DNA of 64,000 nt from Gymnothorax reevesii (GCA_029721435.1 CM056588.1:37961430-38025429), one strand, 5' to 3'; numbered from the stretch's first letter, positions 35,521-48,539 are shown. Notes: generated by a model not told the origin, from the letters alone. Numbers and translations: made by a program.

Positions 35521-37379
35521 ATGTGCACCTCTGTTCACAGTACTATTTTTTTCTAGTCACCTGTAATTTGGGTTGTATTAATTATAATACAGCACAACAG
35601 AAATTAAAAGGATGGACTTAAAGCCTTGTTTGGCATGTGTTTACGTGGCACTGGGTTGAATGCTGCTACATTCCATTACATAATTATAAGACTGTACAAA
35701 ATCATAACAAGAAATTGTGCATACTGCTAAAATGATCTGTAATTTGCCTTCATAATAAAAGAAGTACCCATTAAAATGAAAGCAATGCACCTTTTCTGCT
35801 GGCATTTATTCTAAGTAAATTAACAGTGCTTATTATTGTACAGAACACAGTAATAATGAAAGTCCCCCCTCCCCCACAGGACCTTAAATCTAATTCCAAT
35901 TCCATTGACAATGAGCTGTATGTTTGAATGAAAATTTCTTATTTCCTTTGTAGGTTAGATGCATTTGCAGTTTTGCTAGTTTCCTGCAAGAGTTGCATGT
36001 GCAATATCAAATAAAGTAGCTGTTGTCATTCTGTACTGGTAGCTTTAGGGAGAGGCATTTAAAATGTAAGTGAACATGCACGCGCCCTGCCCCGTCGAGT
36101 CAGAGCATAATTTGAACAGAGGTAGAAAGCACTCCCTTGAAAACTGGCTTTCATTCATGTCAGCCGGAAGTCAGCAGTCAGATCAGTAAGTGGTATTCAG
36201 TGTTCACCAGGAGAAAAGACCTGTACTCATAGGCCTTCTGTGGGTGGTAGAGTAGCACAGAATATCAATGCAAAAAATGTTCTAAAGGGTACCAGCCTAG
36301 GATTTTACAGAATTCAGAATACAAAAAAATTCATGAAATTTGTACAGCAGCAGAATAATTGGCACACTTTGGAAACCCTCTGCAATATCCCACTCCTTCC
36401 ACATGTTCATGCACCCTGTCCAAGGAAGACCTTTGAGCTCCATCGCCCTACATTTCTGAAATTGGAAAAGCATTGCTCCTGAAAAACATCAGCACTAAAT
36501 GAGCGACGGAGGGCACGTTAAGCCGTCTGTGCGGCGCACGGCGAATAATCAATTCTTACGCTTTGCTGAGATCAGGCCTGTAATTTCATTCATCAATTCC
36601 CCGCAGTTTGCGGACGTAGCTTCATAATCTTTAACCTCTTGCGTGGTAAACACACACACAGCTCTTACCTCGGGGTCTCAAATATGGCATTTTAATGTTT
36701 TCAGTCTTTTAAATACATCAGTGGTAGCTACGGGGGCTCGCAGTGTAAGCGCAAGTCACATAATCGAAAAAGACGCAGCGCACTATATTGAAGCGCTGGA
36801 GGCTAAACTTAATGCCAGTGTGGTCATGCATGTAAATTCCCACAAACAGCCGAGCACATCTGAGTTCTGTTTGAGTTTGTACCCTTCTGTCTTCTGCTTA
36901 AAATTTCAAGGACAGAATATTTTACTGGCAAGTGCCTTTTAACTACTATTTGAGAATAGCCTGTGCTGATAAAGCAGTAAAAACACCAGTGTTATGTCAG
37001 GAGAGTAATTAAAGGTTCTGTGTTTAGCTGAATGAGTTTGCCTCCAGGCAATTGAAGAACCCTTTTTTCATGTATACTTTTAATTTCTCATTAGGCTCAT
37101 TGACATAATACTATTCTTTGTGTTATATCAAATATTTTTGGAACAGAAAGTATACGTGACATCCAAAATACAAACCTGCTGTAATATTTGAATGGACATA
37201 ATGTTTAATGCAGAAGCCAAACTTTATTCCCAGCTATTTTGTCTGTTGAAAAAACATTTTGCTTTGTCTTATAAAAACGTTACAAGTTCTACAATTTTTT
37301 AATTCATGAAAACCTTGTTACACTAATTTTGGCCGTAGTGGAGCACTGTCATGCTAATATTTATGTTGTGTATGTGCAG
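35521..37379. other. Anonymous, repeat-poor DNA
   Basis: No gene or element recognised. The part at about 36490-36620 has balanced composition with AT-rich homeodomain-like cores (ATTCATCAATT) and might be a conserved non-coding element. The frames at 36240-36482 and 36643-36942 show no known domain. Confidence 0.4.
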
Positions 37380-37782
37380 CCTTGTGTGTGTGTGTGTGTG
37401 TGTGTGTGTTAGTTGGTGTATCTGAATGCATACATGTGGGTGTGCTTGCGTGTTTGTGTCTGTGAGTGTCAATTATTGTGTGTATCCGTGTGCTTTTATG
37501 TAAACATTTGTGTATCTGTATGTATGAGTGCGTTTGAATATCTGTCCATGTCTGTGTGCGTGTATGCGTTTGCGTACTGTAATTGTATATCTATGCGTCT
37601 GTATGTACTGTTTATGTGCTTGTTAGTGTATATGAGTGTGTGTGCATGCGTGTGTATCTGCATGTGTGTGTATATTTGCATATCTGTACCTGTTTTTATA
37701 TGTTTATGCATGCATGTAGTTTATCTTTGTGTGCATATGTGTTTGTATGTATGTTTGTGTATATTTGAGCATGTTAGAGTAA

Positions 37783-37820
<38 letters not shown>

Positions 37821-38160
37821 GCGTGTATTTTAGCGTACATGCCTATGTGTGGGTTTGTGTATATGTTCATGTATCCATGCTTGTGTGTGTATATGAGAGT
37901 GCGTGAGTGTATTTGTGTATGCTTGTGTGTGTATATGTTTCAGGTATCTGAGTGCGTGTCTGTGCGTGCGTGTGTGTTAGTGCATCTGTGAGATTAGTGC
38001 ATGCGTGCGTGTATGTCAGTGTATCTGTGCGTGTGTATATTTTCATGTATCTGTGCACGTTTGTGTGTACATCTGACAAAGTGTGTGTTGTGTATCGGAG
38101 TGTGAGCGTGTGTTAGTGTATGCGTGTGCCTGTTAGTGTATTTGAATGTGGGTCTGTGTG
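37380..38160. repeat. TG-rich compound microsatellite, about 780 bp
   Basis: Pure TG runs at about 37384-37409 and 37787-37818 are joined by hundreds of bases of TGTGTATCTGTGCG-like wording. The 192-codon plus-strand frame (37413-37991) is all C, V, Y and M from this bias and is not a gene. The minus-strand frames rich in TH have the same cause. Confidence 0.92.
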
Positions 38161-39829
38161 CGCTGCATATTGCCCGCGGGTGAGCGCAGTAGCTGGCCCG
38201 CTCCGCCAATAGATGGCAGGTGACTCACCGAGATGTTCTGGCATCACAGTGCGTGGGCTGGAAGGGAGGAAGGGATGAGGAGAGAAAAAAGAGGGCAGGA
38301 GGAAGAGGGGATGGGGACAGGAATGGAGAATGTAGCTGGTGGGAGGTAAAAAGCCAATTCTCACATTCTACCTCATCCTAACTCTCAGCTCCAAGACAAA
38401 AAGGAACCAGAGACTGCCTGGGATCCCACAAGGATCAGAACAGCAGTCCTCATTATAACATAATCAGTGAGTGCGCACTCAGACCACACCCATCTTCAAA
38501 CTCAGCCTTCATTTTAATCCCAACTACTCACCTGTTGTTGCATGACTGCATCTTTGAAGGCTGCTATGCCACTGTGCTCGCAAGAATTGTCCATAAACAG
38601 AAACCACCCACTTACATATAAACACCAATCAGTAGAAAACAATAGCATGATCCCTATTGTGGCTGGTAAATATCATCAAACTTGCGGAGCTCCTTAAGAG
38701 TGAGTCAAAACACAAGCCTAGGGGCCTGATTCCTTGAGCAGGATTACACAGCTCGTGGTCTAACTGCTACACTTACAGCCCCGCTAAATTTGGAGCATTA
38801 ACCAAATCAAAAGGAGGTTTAAGTCAGAGCATTTTTCCAGCAAATGTGCTAATTTTCTTTTTTTTCCCCTTTGATACAGGCCCCAAGTTTTGACACACAA
38901 CTAAATTGAAGCAGGAATTTCAAACAGTCTGTAAAGCCTGCCAGTTTTAGCTGCATTTCAGCAATTATGTGTTTTCATGAGAGTCACTGGACCTCAAATA
39001 TTAATTCCAGGCCTTAGATCTGCTGCTGACCGATTGGAATAGAATCTCTGGACTCCGTGGCCATGTTAGAGCTCAACCCGGGGCAAATGGAAATTACTTT
39101 TAAGCTTTCCGATTTACAAACGTCTACTAGCACCTTAGGCAAGTCAAAGCGGGTCTCCGTGTTTTCTATAAGATAATGATGCAACCCTTGTCATATTAAT
39201 CATGATAAAAAGCTGTAACAACTCAAATAGGGTTACAGAATGGAGTGATTTACATTAGACACCAAGTATGCAACAGTGAGTCATAACAAGTGAAAACCAT
39301 TTCGTGAAAGCGCATTATGACATTTGCGCTTGCCTGTGAGCGTTTTTTAGAAGGTATGTGAAGAAACTGGTAATGTGACTATAGTTAATTCCTTTTTTAT
39401 CTGAGGTATAAGACGTCACCCTATCAGCCTGCCAGCGATGCAGTGATTGGAGTCATGAGGGAGGCAGTTCACAAAATTTCTGAAGCACCCTCATGCATAA
39501 GCATTTCCTCACAAGGTACTCCTGAGCGTAGGTCTCGTTCCAATACGAATCCACTGAGCAACTGAGACGAACAAACCAAGTGACATTTGTAACCCCGGCT
39601 TATTCTGAAATGACTCTGCCTCGAGGCTTGAAGCTACAAAATAACCCAAATGTTTTCTCGCTAATACATTCACAACACGACTATGTCCTATCACAGCTAA
39701 AAAGCAAATGAGTCACTCGCATTACCAAGTCCTTTGCTTTCTCTTTAAGGTTTTACAAATGCTAATGAAAAGTAGAGGTGGAAATATTCGGGTCCACGAA
39801 GTAAAGGTCCAAGATTTCTTCTCAGTTCA
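38161..39829. other. Anonymous non-coding DNA
   Basis: No gene or element recognised. Confidence 0.5.
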
Positions 39830-39837
39830 TTGCAGAC

Positions 39838-40032
39838 CAGAGGTCCTAAACTGGTCTGTAAAAGGGGCTGCAGGTTTTCATTCCAGCCAAGCAGAAACAC
39901 ACCTGATACAACTAATTCAATCTACTGATCTCAGTCTGCACAATTCATTAGTTGTATCTGGTGTGCTTCTGCTCGATTGGAATGAAAATCGGCAACCCCT
40001 TGGCCCTTTTACAGACTAGTTTGAGACCGCTG
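39838..40032. mobile_element. hAT foldback MITE with 8-bp duplication
   Basis: The ends CAGAGGTCCTAAACTGG and, on the other strand, CAGCGGTCTCAAACTAG are inverted copies. The arms match over about 90 bp each (for example TGCAGGTTTTCATTCCAGCC). Flanks are TTGCAGAC (39830-39837) and TTGTAGAC (40033-40040), 7 of 8 identical. The frame at 39708-40019 crosses the hairpin and is not a gene. Confidence 0.88.
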
Positions 40033-40040
40033 TTGTAGAC

Positions 40041-42332
40041 TCAGTCAGTAACTGGCCAAATGAACAGCCGAAAAAGTTAATGGGTGGAAAAAATTTAGGG
40101 CATTAATTACCCTCAGCAGAACGCCCACCACAAAGAAGCTGGGGGCGGGGGTAGCATGTATAAGTCACAAAAATGCGTTCTTCTCTGCTTTTATATGCAC
40201 TTCAAACAAATTCAGCCAAGGACATAGAATTTCAGGTTAAACATAATCCATCGTATTTAAACATAATTTATGATATAACTATCCATTTTTTTAAAGATAA
40301 AATTTGAAATTAATCATCTTGACCCATACACCCCAAGAGGGTAATACGTTCCTTAAATTTTGGAGCGGCACATTTTTTTTTTCCCAATCTTAATTCATGT
40401 TGCATATTTATACTTTAGTAATAGATTTCGTTTAACAAGCAATAATTGTTTCAGTAATACCAGTAATTAAGGTTCTCATATCCGGGTCTTCAATTATTAT
40501 GGTCGCATAATTATTAGGAAAACTACTATATAATAATTTCTACCCAAGTGCAATTTCGAGCTTTTCTTAGGAAGCAGCATGTTTAATGTAAAACCCACTC
40601 TAAATATAAAACAGGACTTACTCACACCCCATTTGCTACACTTTTAGAATTTTGGGTGGTTAAAATGCAGAAAAGTGGAGACGGCGCAGCATGACATATC
40701 AGAAATGGTGGTACTCGGAGCGTAAAAATGAGGTGTTTCTGGAATGGTTTAAAAACTCGCCTTCTGAAGAGTGTCTAAATCTCATCATGCGGCGTATGGA
40801 AGCCAGGAATTTTGCTTCACAGTTGGGTACGTTTCCAGCTTTGATCCTGATCCCTCTGAGTGCAGAAATATGAGAGAGCAAACCTACCTCTCAAAATGGC
40901 GAGGGCTCTGGGAGTTACGCACGTATTGAAACAGCTTGAAAGAAGTCTTCATTCAGCCCAGTGCGTTCAGTTTGATCTCAATTTTAAGAGTGCGTAAAAG
41001 GCCCAGATACAAAATGGAAGAACCACTTAAAACTTGAATGGTGAGCTTGTTCCCTCTCACCAACCCGGGGACTGCTTTACAAAAACCTGCTTCCTAATGG
41101 AACTGTTATTTTGAAATGGAGCTTTTGATATTGCATTTTATTGAGAAATAAATTATTTTCTTTCAAAAAGTCTTTCTGTATCTATGTCTCCATATGCCCA
41201 GAAGTGAATAGTACTCTCCCTTTCCTTTTAAAATGTGAAGGTCTTTAACTGGCTCGGTCTCAGGTGCTCGTGCCCTGCAGCAAGAGCGGAAATGCGGGTG
41301 TAATGGAGGGAATGGGGCGCAGGGAAAGGGGAACAGTGGACCAAGTCAGATGAGTAACTTGGCTATAATCAGACCTGCATGTTGCCCAGGTTTGGAGAAT
41401 ATCTCAGTTCTAAGCAGATTCCCTTGGTGTTCAGCCCAAGGAGTAGACGCTCAGAAATAGGGGTAAAATAGGAGTTCACCTTTCTCCCTTAAGGTACAAT
41501 CTACACCAATATTCCCCAGTGGGCTAATTACTAGACCTCATGGTATCTATGTGTGCTGTTTCAAGGGTTAATGAATTACAGATACATTAAATATTTTACA
41601 TACAAGGGAATAATAGGCTTGCGTTAGAGGATACTGTCACACTGACAAGTCATTTCACCCCGAAGTGCAACTCCAAGCAAACTAGAGTGGTTGCCAGATC
41701 AGAGGCGTAACTCAGCTCTCAGCAGATTTGCATGGTTGCCAGGTTGGACCAAAATGCCTCCTTGGCCTCATGCCATTTCTGGAGTTATTGAATAGTCAAA
41801 ATGTGAGGAAATCTCAGTTTGTCATCATCACAATAACACTCATGCACACAATGGAAAGGTTTTTCTGTGGTGACTGATCCGGTGAATATAATGATATCGT
41901 TCCCCAAGATTCCCTCTTTTTACAGAGATGGGTGACAGATATGTGAGAGAGAAAGCTGAAAAAACCCATTATTTTACAATAAAGAGCTTGCACTCTTTCT
42001 CGCTCACTCTCTCAAATCAATATCAGGTTTTTTTTCACATGACTGTTTATCTTTTATGTTTTTTTTTCCAGGACATTTTGTTGTACACTGTTTTTCGCAG
42101 GGCGGGCTGTAAAGTTGTCACACACTGATAAAATCCACTGAAAATAACTGCCATCCGTGGGCCTCTAGCAGCACGTGTGTGCGGGTACTCCAGCATCTCT
42201 GAATTATTAACCGCGTTTGTTTATAAATAACCACATCTCTGCTCTGCCAGTCTTTGTTCCCCCCATTTTTGCTCACATTCTTTCAGAGTCACAAACTTCC
42301 TTACATATGAATTCATTACATATGAATTATTT
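40041..42332. other. Anonymous non-coding DNA
   Basis: No gene or element recognised over 2.3 kb. A pair of near-identical frames at 40691-40881 on opposite strands is coincidental. Confidence 0.5.
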
Positions 42333-42590
42333 CCATCCATCCATCCATACGTTATCCTCTAGTTCCAGGTTAGGGATGTGGGGGTTGGTATACAATGGGG
42401 CTCGAGGCAGAAATGCACCCTGGACCATCACACACGCCATCTCTCAAGTCTTGAACAGGTTTTCGCACATAAACACAAAAATCCATGCCAGAATACGTAA
42501 TGCTCGCACACGTCATTATCACAGACCTATTTCTTTCTTCACTTCTCATCCCTCGGGTCAACTGTGCAGGCGTTGGCATGCTGCGTCGCT
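42333..42590 (-). mobile_element. LINE 3' end (L2/CR1-type), diverged fragment
   Basis: CCATCCATCCATCCATACG on the plus strand is followed by a worn AGTTCCAGGTTAGGG and GCACCCTGGACC, the order seen in the other LINE tails here. The 170-codon frame at 42217-42729 runs across it and has no reverse-transcriptase motif. Confidence 0.45.
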
Positions 42591-43199
42591 AACACTGCAC
42601 AATCCCTTCCCTCCGTGGAGAAACAGCTGGGGATGGCTCTCAAATTCAGGGGAAATTTGTGGATTTGGGGGGGGAGTACAAAGTACACAGCTCAGTACTT
42701 TTCACATTCTGCTCGGAAACGGAGCGTAGTCTCATTCCCGGGTGAGTGACACAGGCAGCAGAAAGGTCAGTCTTCTCAAACCAGCCAAGACTGTTGATAT
42801 CGCAATGTCTGAGCAGCCTGACTGCGCCTACAAGGTCTACACTTTGCCAGGGTTTCATTTTAAGATTGCTCACTCCGGACAAGTGCTCTGACGATGCATA
42901 CTTTTTTATTGCACAATGATTTCTTGGCGACTACCGACAGGAAATGCAGTTCTGTTAATGCCTTCCAATAGGTAATATAGTTGTGTTTGTGTGTCCCCAA
43001 TAACTACTTTAATTTTATTGATACTGTAAAATGATATCAGTATGATTCTGTGGAGCTGTACCAGTCTCAGGACCAGCTGGTTGGACTCGAGTCTGGACAA
43101 TGCAGGGATTTAAAGGATGGAGTTAGCCATGTGGAGAGGTCGATTAATAGCGGATGTCCTTCTACCCAGAGATGCACATTCCAATCGCCTGACAGTTAA
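42591..43199. other. Anonymous non-coding DNA
   Basis: No feature recognised. Confidence 0.5.
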
Positions 43200-43361
43200 A
43201 GCCCGGCTTTGTTTCACCTCCACCCATAACCTCAGCCAGCTGATTTCACTAGTTAGATCAACGTCCTGAATTGAAGAGTTTCTCTAACCATCAAATCCAG
43301 GTGGTTGGACCAAAATACTGGGGTGGACTTTTACTTGCTGAACTGGGATTGTCCACCACTG
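43200..43361 (-). repeat. Single arm of a foldback MITE (GGTGGACAA type)
   Basis: On the minus strand it begins CAGTGGTGGACAATCC at 43361 and shares TTGGTCCAACCACCTGGAT with the arm at 35359-35520. Confidence 0.55.
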
Positions 43362-43659
43362 CTTTTACTTTTGGTTGCTTCCCCTTGGACTGGCATGAAT
43401 TTACCTTTGAAGTGGATAAATCTGGGCCAATGAGCAGACCTCACACTTCACTGCCATTTAAACACAATAGATTCCACAGGGAAACGAGGTTATATATATT
43501 TTCACGCATTTAGGCATTCATGTTTTCACCATGAAATGGCCTGCAGGACTCTTCCTTAAAGGACCAGGGCGTAGGATTTAGCGGCATCAAGTGGTGATGC
43601 TTCAGATTGCAACCAAATGATAACCCTTCCCCTCACCCTCCCCTTCCAAGCTTGTAGGG

Positions 43660-43844
43660 CAGAAATGCTTAGTCCTGTTCTGGGAGATCTACTGTCCTGT
43701 AGGTTTTCACTCTAACCTAAGCAAAGCACAGCGCATTCAACGGCTAGGCTCTGCGCAGAGCTGCTATGTAATGGAAATGAAATTAAAATGTGAATGAAAA
43801 CCTACAGGATGTTAGATCTTCAGGAACAGGATTAGGCAGCCGTG
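43660..43844. mobile_element. Foldback MITE, hAT-like
   Basis: The left end CAGAAATGCTTAGTCCTG and the right end CAGGATTAGGCAGCCGTG are inverted copies, and CCTGTAGGTTTTCA on the left is mirrored on the right. Flanking 8-mers (TTGTAGGG and GTGTCAGA) do not convincingly match, so the duplication is lost or the ends are slightly misplaced. Confidence 0.7.
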
Positions 43845-44529
43845 GTGTCAGAGAATCTAGGGTAGCTGTGAAACTCACAAAAAAGGGCAAAAGACCTTTT
43901 CTGGAGCCCTTTCCTTGTTTTGTCTGTTCTGGGCTAAAGTGGAAACATAGCAGTGCAACATGGCTTTCTCTGTGGAAGAAGATCCTCACTCTCTGGAGAT
44001 ATAAAGGGCTCAATCTACAAACAAGATGAGGAAAACTCAACAATTATTTTTTTCAGGTGATTACAGCTAATGAAAACATACTTGAGAATATTATTTTCCA
44101 TTTTGTCGCCATTTTGGCCAACAGAACTCTAAATCTGCCACACTGGTCTTTTAGCTTTACTCACTGTCAAGTGGAAGCTGCCTGTCAAGCTCATATTAAG
44201 TATGTGTGGGATGTACTGAAATGCTCAGTGTACAATGATAACTGCACCATTTTTGAAAAATAATGTTCGTTTGGGTTCTATTTCTAGACAGGGCTTAGTT
44301 CTTGCGGTTCTCCTGCGAATTCAGGCTCAGCCGAGCCTCTTCCTGAATAGGCAGCTATAGAACCGGGTCATTATGCATAGAACAGATGTTTACCTACTGA
44401 AAAAGATGACTCTTTGTTCACGTTCAGGTCAAATGAACATTTTTAATTTAAAAGTTGTGCTTGTTTTTCGAAGGAGACATACAATTACAACTGGATTGTG
44501 CTCGGTGCTATAGACCCCCAAGGCGCACC
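43845..44529. other. Anonymous non-coding DNA
   Basis: No feature recognised. Confidence 0.5.
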
Positions 44530-44782
44530 TTAGAGCAGTAGTGTCATCCACTGTGTCCTTTAACGCAGAAAAGTCAGGTCAAAATCAAAGCTGTGACCTT
44601 ACCCTCAAATAAGCTTCTGGAGACACCTAATAGAAATAATATTTTTAAATTTGAGGGCTGTCCCTACTACAGTTTACCAGCTAGAGCGGCAACAATCGAT
44701 GGGACAGTGGACAGACAGACAGAAAGATGACGGAGAGGACGTCTATACCCCATCGGCAGTAGAATTGCCGAGGGGGTAAAAA
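44530..44782. repeat. Possible transposon end with GC-rich tail
   Basis: The block ends with CTATACCCCATCGGCAGTAG and GCCGAGGGGGTAAAAAG, which is similar in style to the GC-rich tail that closes the 150-bp array at about 30720. I cannot assign a family. Confidence 0.3.
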
Positions 44783-45259
44783 GTAATACATAATATAATA
44801 CAGTCTTCTCACATTTATTTTTGAAACTCAAATTCTTGTCTTGGTTTATTTCGTGAAAAGAACACGTGAAAGAACAGTTTCAACACGCAAACCAGCTGCA
44901 GCCCACCCACAACACATTAATCTTTGAACAGGGAACCGAATGAAGATTGCTATTCTCAATGTTGCCCATTTCATTAATATTAATAGGATTGTTGAGTGCT
45001 GAAAGTGAGGAAAGTGTTGGATTTGAATTGCTATCATATCGCAATCACACCCATGATGGAAATAATCATGCCTCAGGTTCACTCCAAATTTATCCTGTTT
45101 TGTTGTGCATCAATTTTTTCATCACTGATGTAACCCTACGCTAGCTTTAAAAAGTTTATAAAACAACCATCACAACAAAATTAATGGAAATTGATATCGC
45201 TGAAATAGGCAAATATTTTTCTTTCATTTTTTTGGTTTATATTTTTTGTCACTTTAGAA
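44783..45259. other. Anonymous non-coding DNA
   Basis: No feature recognised. Confidence 0.5.
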
Positions 45260-45330
45260 TTATTTATTTGGCACCAGAATTATTGGCACCCCTACCTGCA
45301 CTTTAATAAAATTAAAAATGAAAACATTCT
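45260..45330. repeat. Possible Tc1 terminal fragment
   Basis: AGAATTATTGGCACCCCTA resembles the terminal repeat of many fish Tc1 elements. No inverse partner or transposase was found nearby. Confidence 0.35.
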
Positions 45331-45579
45331 TGTGATGAATGTTGGAATGTCATGGAATGGACGAAAGTATGTGCCTTACGCTTGCCAAACAGTACAGGGA
45401 AAGACTGTATCGTATGATTCCACTGAATGGTCAGAGACTCAGTGAGAACGCTAATTTGACTAAGGCAAAACATTGTGCCCATTCAGAAAGGTAAATGAGC
45501 ATTCTTGTGTTAAATGGCAACACAATACCAACCCTATTTTTCTAGTTACACAAGAGGCTAGTTAATTTTGGAAACTAAA

Positions 45580-45882
45580 GTTGTCTCCACTCTCAAGTAT
45601 TGGCAGTATAAGTGCTTTGCTTCAGACCCGTCTCCAATCTTAAGCAGCGGCAGTCTTGGTCCTTGGCTCTAAAAGCTGTCTTCACTCTTTTGTATTGGCG
45701 GTATTCTTGAAGTCATCTCCTGGGCATCATCAGTATTAGTCCTTGGCTCTGGATGCCTTCTCCATTCCTGAGTATCGCAGCAGTATTTGTCCTTCACTCA
45801 AGAACTGTCTCCAGTCTTGCATGGCGGGAGGCTTGGTCCTTAAGCTGTCTCTACTTTTGAGTATTAGCAGTATCAGTCTACG
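45580..45882. repeat. Tandem repeat of about 48 bp, array 1
   Basis: A CTGTCTCCACT-like anchor recurs at about 45582, 45630, 45678, 45712, 45758, 45806 and 45846. Units also carry GTATTGGCAGTAT and GTCCTTGGCTCT. The same unit forms the array at 48540-48735. The 64-codon frame inside it is an artefact. Confidence 0.8.
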
Positions 45883-45884
45883 GC

Positions 45885-46140
45885 TGCATCTTAATAGTCT
45901 TTTTTGCAGAGGAAAGTTCCTAACTCCTAAAATATGATCCAGAAATAATTATGTGCCAGGCATTATAAGTGCATACAAATTCTTTAAAAGTTAAGGAGAG
46001 GTGTCTCGGTGCTTCCTAATTTACCTTCATGAGCATATGGTACGCAGAACCATTCTTTTCGAAAAGAAAGGAGATAGCCCTATCCTACAATTCCAGCAAT
46101 ATTTAAGGCGATGGCGATTCATCTGGCCAATCGCGTAAAG
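45885..46140 (-). repeat. Unclassified repeat family G, copy 1
   Basis: On the minus strand it contains TTAGGAGTTAGGAACTTTCC followed by AAAAAAGACTATT, and CTTTCTTTTCGAAAAG. The same wording in the same order lies on the plus strand at 53870-54060. No terminal repeats could be defined. Confidence 0.65.
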
Positions 46141-46283
46141 AAACGTACATGACAGGCAGGGGACACATGATCATGTTGTCTAGTGTAAATGCATTAAAAT
46201 TCTCTTTGAGCATGACTGTCTTCCAAAGCTGTTAGGAATTCCTTTTTACACCGTTTAGCTTATGGCATTTTCCACAAAGCTTC

Positions 46284-46870
46284 ACTTAAGCTCGAACACC
46301 CCCGGTACCGGGGGCAATGAATAAACATAAATAAGGAATGTTTCCTAATAGAAACATCGTCATGCGGCATATCCACTTAACGAGAAGAAACTTGGCAAAA
46401 AGCTCATGTTGACCATTTTTTCCTCAACCACACACAATTCAAGCACCAAGCAAGTAAATAAGTGTGTAGTGAAACATGACAAAAATAATTTCAGAGCTCT
46501 ATCGCTCGCGTTTCTACTGAATTTGGGCCAGGAATACAAATGATTCATCAAATGAAAGAGGAAAGTCCACAGAATCCAATAAGCCAATTTAAAGCAACAC
46601 CAAGCTCAAAAAACACCAAGCATACACTTTACATTCTAAAGCTCTGAGCAAAAATTTTTCCTTACCTTTGATATTTTGTAATAAAAAAAACTGTGTTTGA
46701 GCGTAAATCTGCGCTGGCAATTGTTAGTCCAATGTGTCCATGTATTATTGAAACTACATCTGTAGTTTGCATGCTTTTTTTTCTACGAGGCACCGACTCC
46801 AATTAGGTTAGGCCCTGATCATTCCCCTTGCATGTATTTTCTTCTCTGTGATCGGCTTGTGATGCCATAA
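46284..46870 (+). mobile_element. piggyBac-like family, copy 1 (truncated)
   Basis: It is directly similar over about 580 bp to the left part of the TTAA element at 59915. Shared features are the palindrome CCCCGGTACCGGGG near the end, ATTCAAGCACCAAGCAAGTAAAT, GAGGAAAGTCCACAGAAT and CATACACTTTACA, in the same order. The terminal CCCCTTAAG is worn to CACTTAAG and no right end was found. Confidence 0.75.
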
Positions 46871-48539
46871 ATTTGACTTTTGTGCCAGAATTTTTCTACA
46901 ACAATTTTGGTTCTGTAAAAAATGGTCATTTTAAACAGCCTATCATAGAAAAATCAAATGAGATATGCCAAATCTGATGACAGATTGATAAATTTCAGGT
47001 AATTTTAGCAATGTGCACCCACTGACATTAATTTAGGAGGACTAGAAAGTGTATTTGTATCCCTCCAAAAATGCTTTAAAGTCATTGTTACATATGCAAG
47101 TGACTAGATGCCCCTTCCTTAACTTGGCAATTACTCCATGAAAAATTGGAGTTGGTTCTGGGATTTGTCCATTTGAAATGATGGCAAACACCCATGATTT
47201 TTTTCAAATTTTTCTGAGACGGTGCAGTGCAGATTCTAGTCCACTTGTCATGGAATGGCCCACATGACATGTAAGACAAGTAATGCAAACAACAAGAGGT
47301 CAAGCGACAAGTGCCGAAATTACCAACAGGAAAATAAAATAATGAAACTTTCCACAGTGGAGGAAAATGCAAAGGTGGAGCTCATCACTCCAGAGTCCAT
47401 ATGCAGTGTAATGGCTAGACTGACATCTTACATCCCAGATGTTTTCAGCAAAGCCTCAAATTTTCTTTATTGTTAGGTACGGACCATGGCCTAAAAATAC
47501 ATTCCACATTCAGGGGCTGTTTTTGTCATTTTTGTTTTTGAAAGCATAGCAAGCTAACTAGTAATGGGGTATAATTCTAACCAGAACTCTAATGTTAAAT
47601 ATCACATACTATTGTTAGCAAGCTAACTTACATTGCTAATGAAGCTCACCTCAAAGTTCAGAGACGTCTGTTCTCAATTTGGCATGCTGTTGGTTGCTGC
47701 AATTACCTAACCAAAGTTAATGTTTTTGACGACAACTATCAAATAATCTGTTGGTAAATAAATCTTTATGTGTGGTTATGTTGATTGTTTCTGATAAAAA
47801 AATGCTGAAATGATAACTTCAGTAAGGACATGGAACTTCCTGTGTCAAGTAAACTAATGACTACTAATGACTGCTAACAAGCTAGCAAGCAAGGTGGTAG
47901 GTTGTCGTGGCTAAATTACTTAAAAGCCAAGGGCAATATCTGCCGTGGCTAGTAAATAGCTTGCCATTTGAACTAAGCTAAGGAAATTAAGCCGAATCAT
48001 CTTGCAAGCTGACATTACTATATTGAGTTAACTGGAGTAAGTTGGCTAATATCTAATATTCCTTGATATAGACATGAAAATGAACAACATATCTCTGCGG
48101 CGGGGTTATGATTAAAAGCATAGTGATTCAAAGCACGCTACAATAGATCCAGGTAACATAGCAAACTGATTGTTAGCTAGCTAAACCTTAATTCCAGCAC
48201 CAAAGTCACTATAAAGCAAGTTTGAAACAATTATTCGCCAATTGTTCATGAGTAATTTATGCAACTATACCAAGCTTAATTCGATTGTTTTACCTGTTGA
48301 TAATTCTAAATGTGCAACAAAACATTAATCCTGTTTGGATTGAGTGCCCACTAGAGGACAGCCATTGCATAGCTACTGTGCATGCTTGTATGGGCATGAG
48401 TATAATCCTTTTAGATAAATTGCAATAAACAGAATGAAATATTCAAATATCATTTGATAATTAAAATAACAAAGCAAGAACATTCAAATGGGATGAAGGA
48501 CTGCAGGAATATTGGCTGCGTGACAATCAGTCCAGGGCT
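46871..48539. other. Anonymous DNA separating two halves of one array
   Basis: No gene found. Several GCTAGCTAAC-like motifs occur between about 47540 and 48190 without a fixed period. Confidence 0.45.

Noticed and set aside
37413..37991. 192-codon plus-strand open frame
   Set aside because: A by-product of the TG-rich array; residues are almost only C, V, Y, M and L.
42217..42729. 170-codon plus-strand open frame
   Set aside because: Crosses a LINE tail in the wrong orientation; no recognisable motif.
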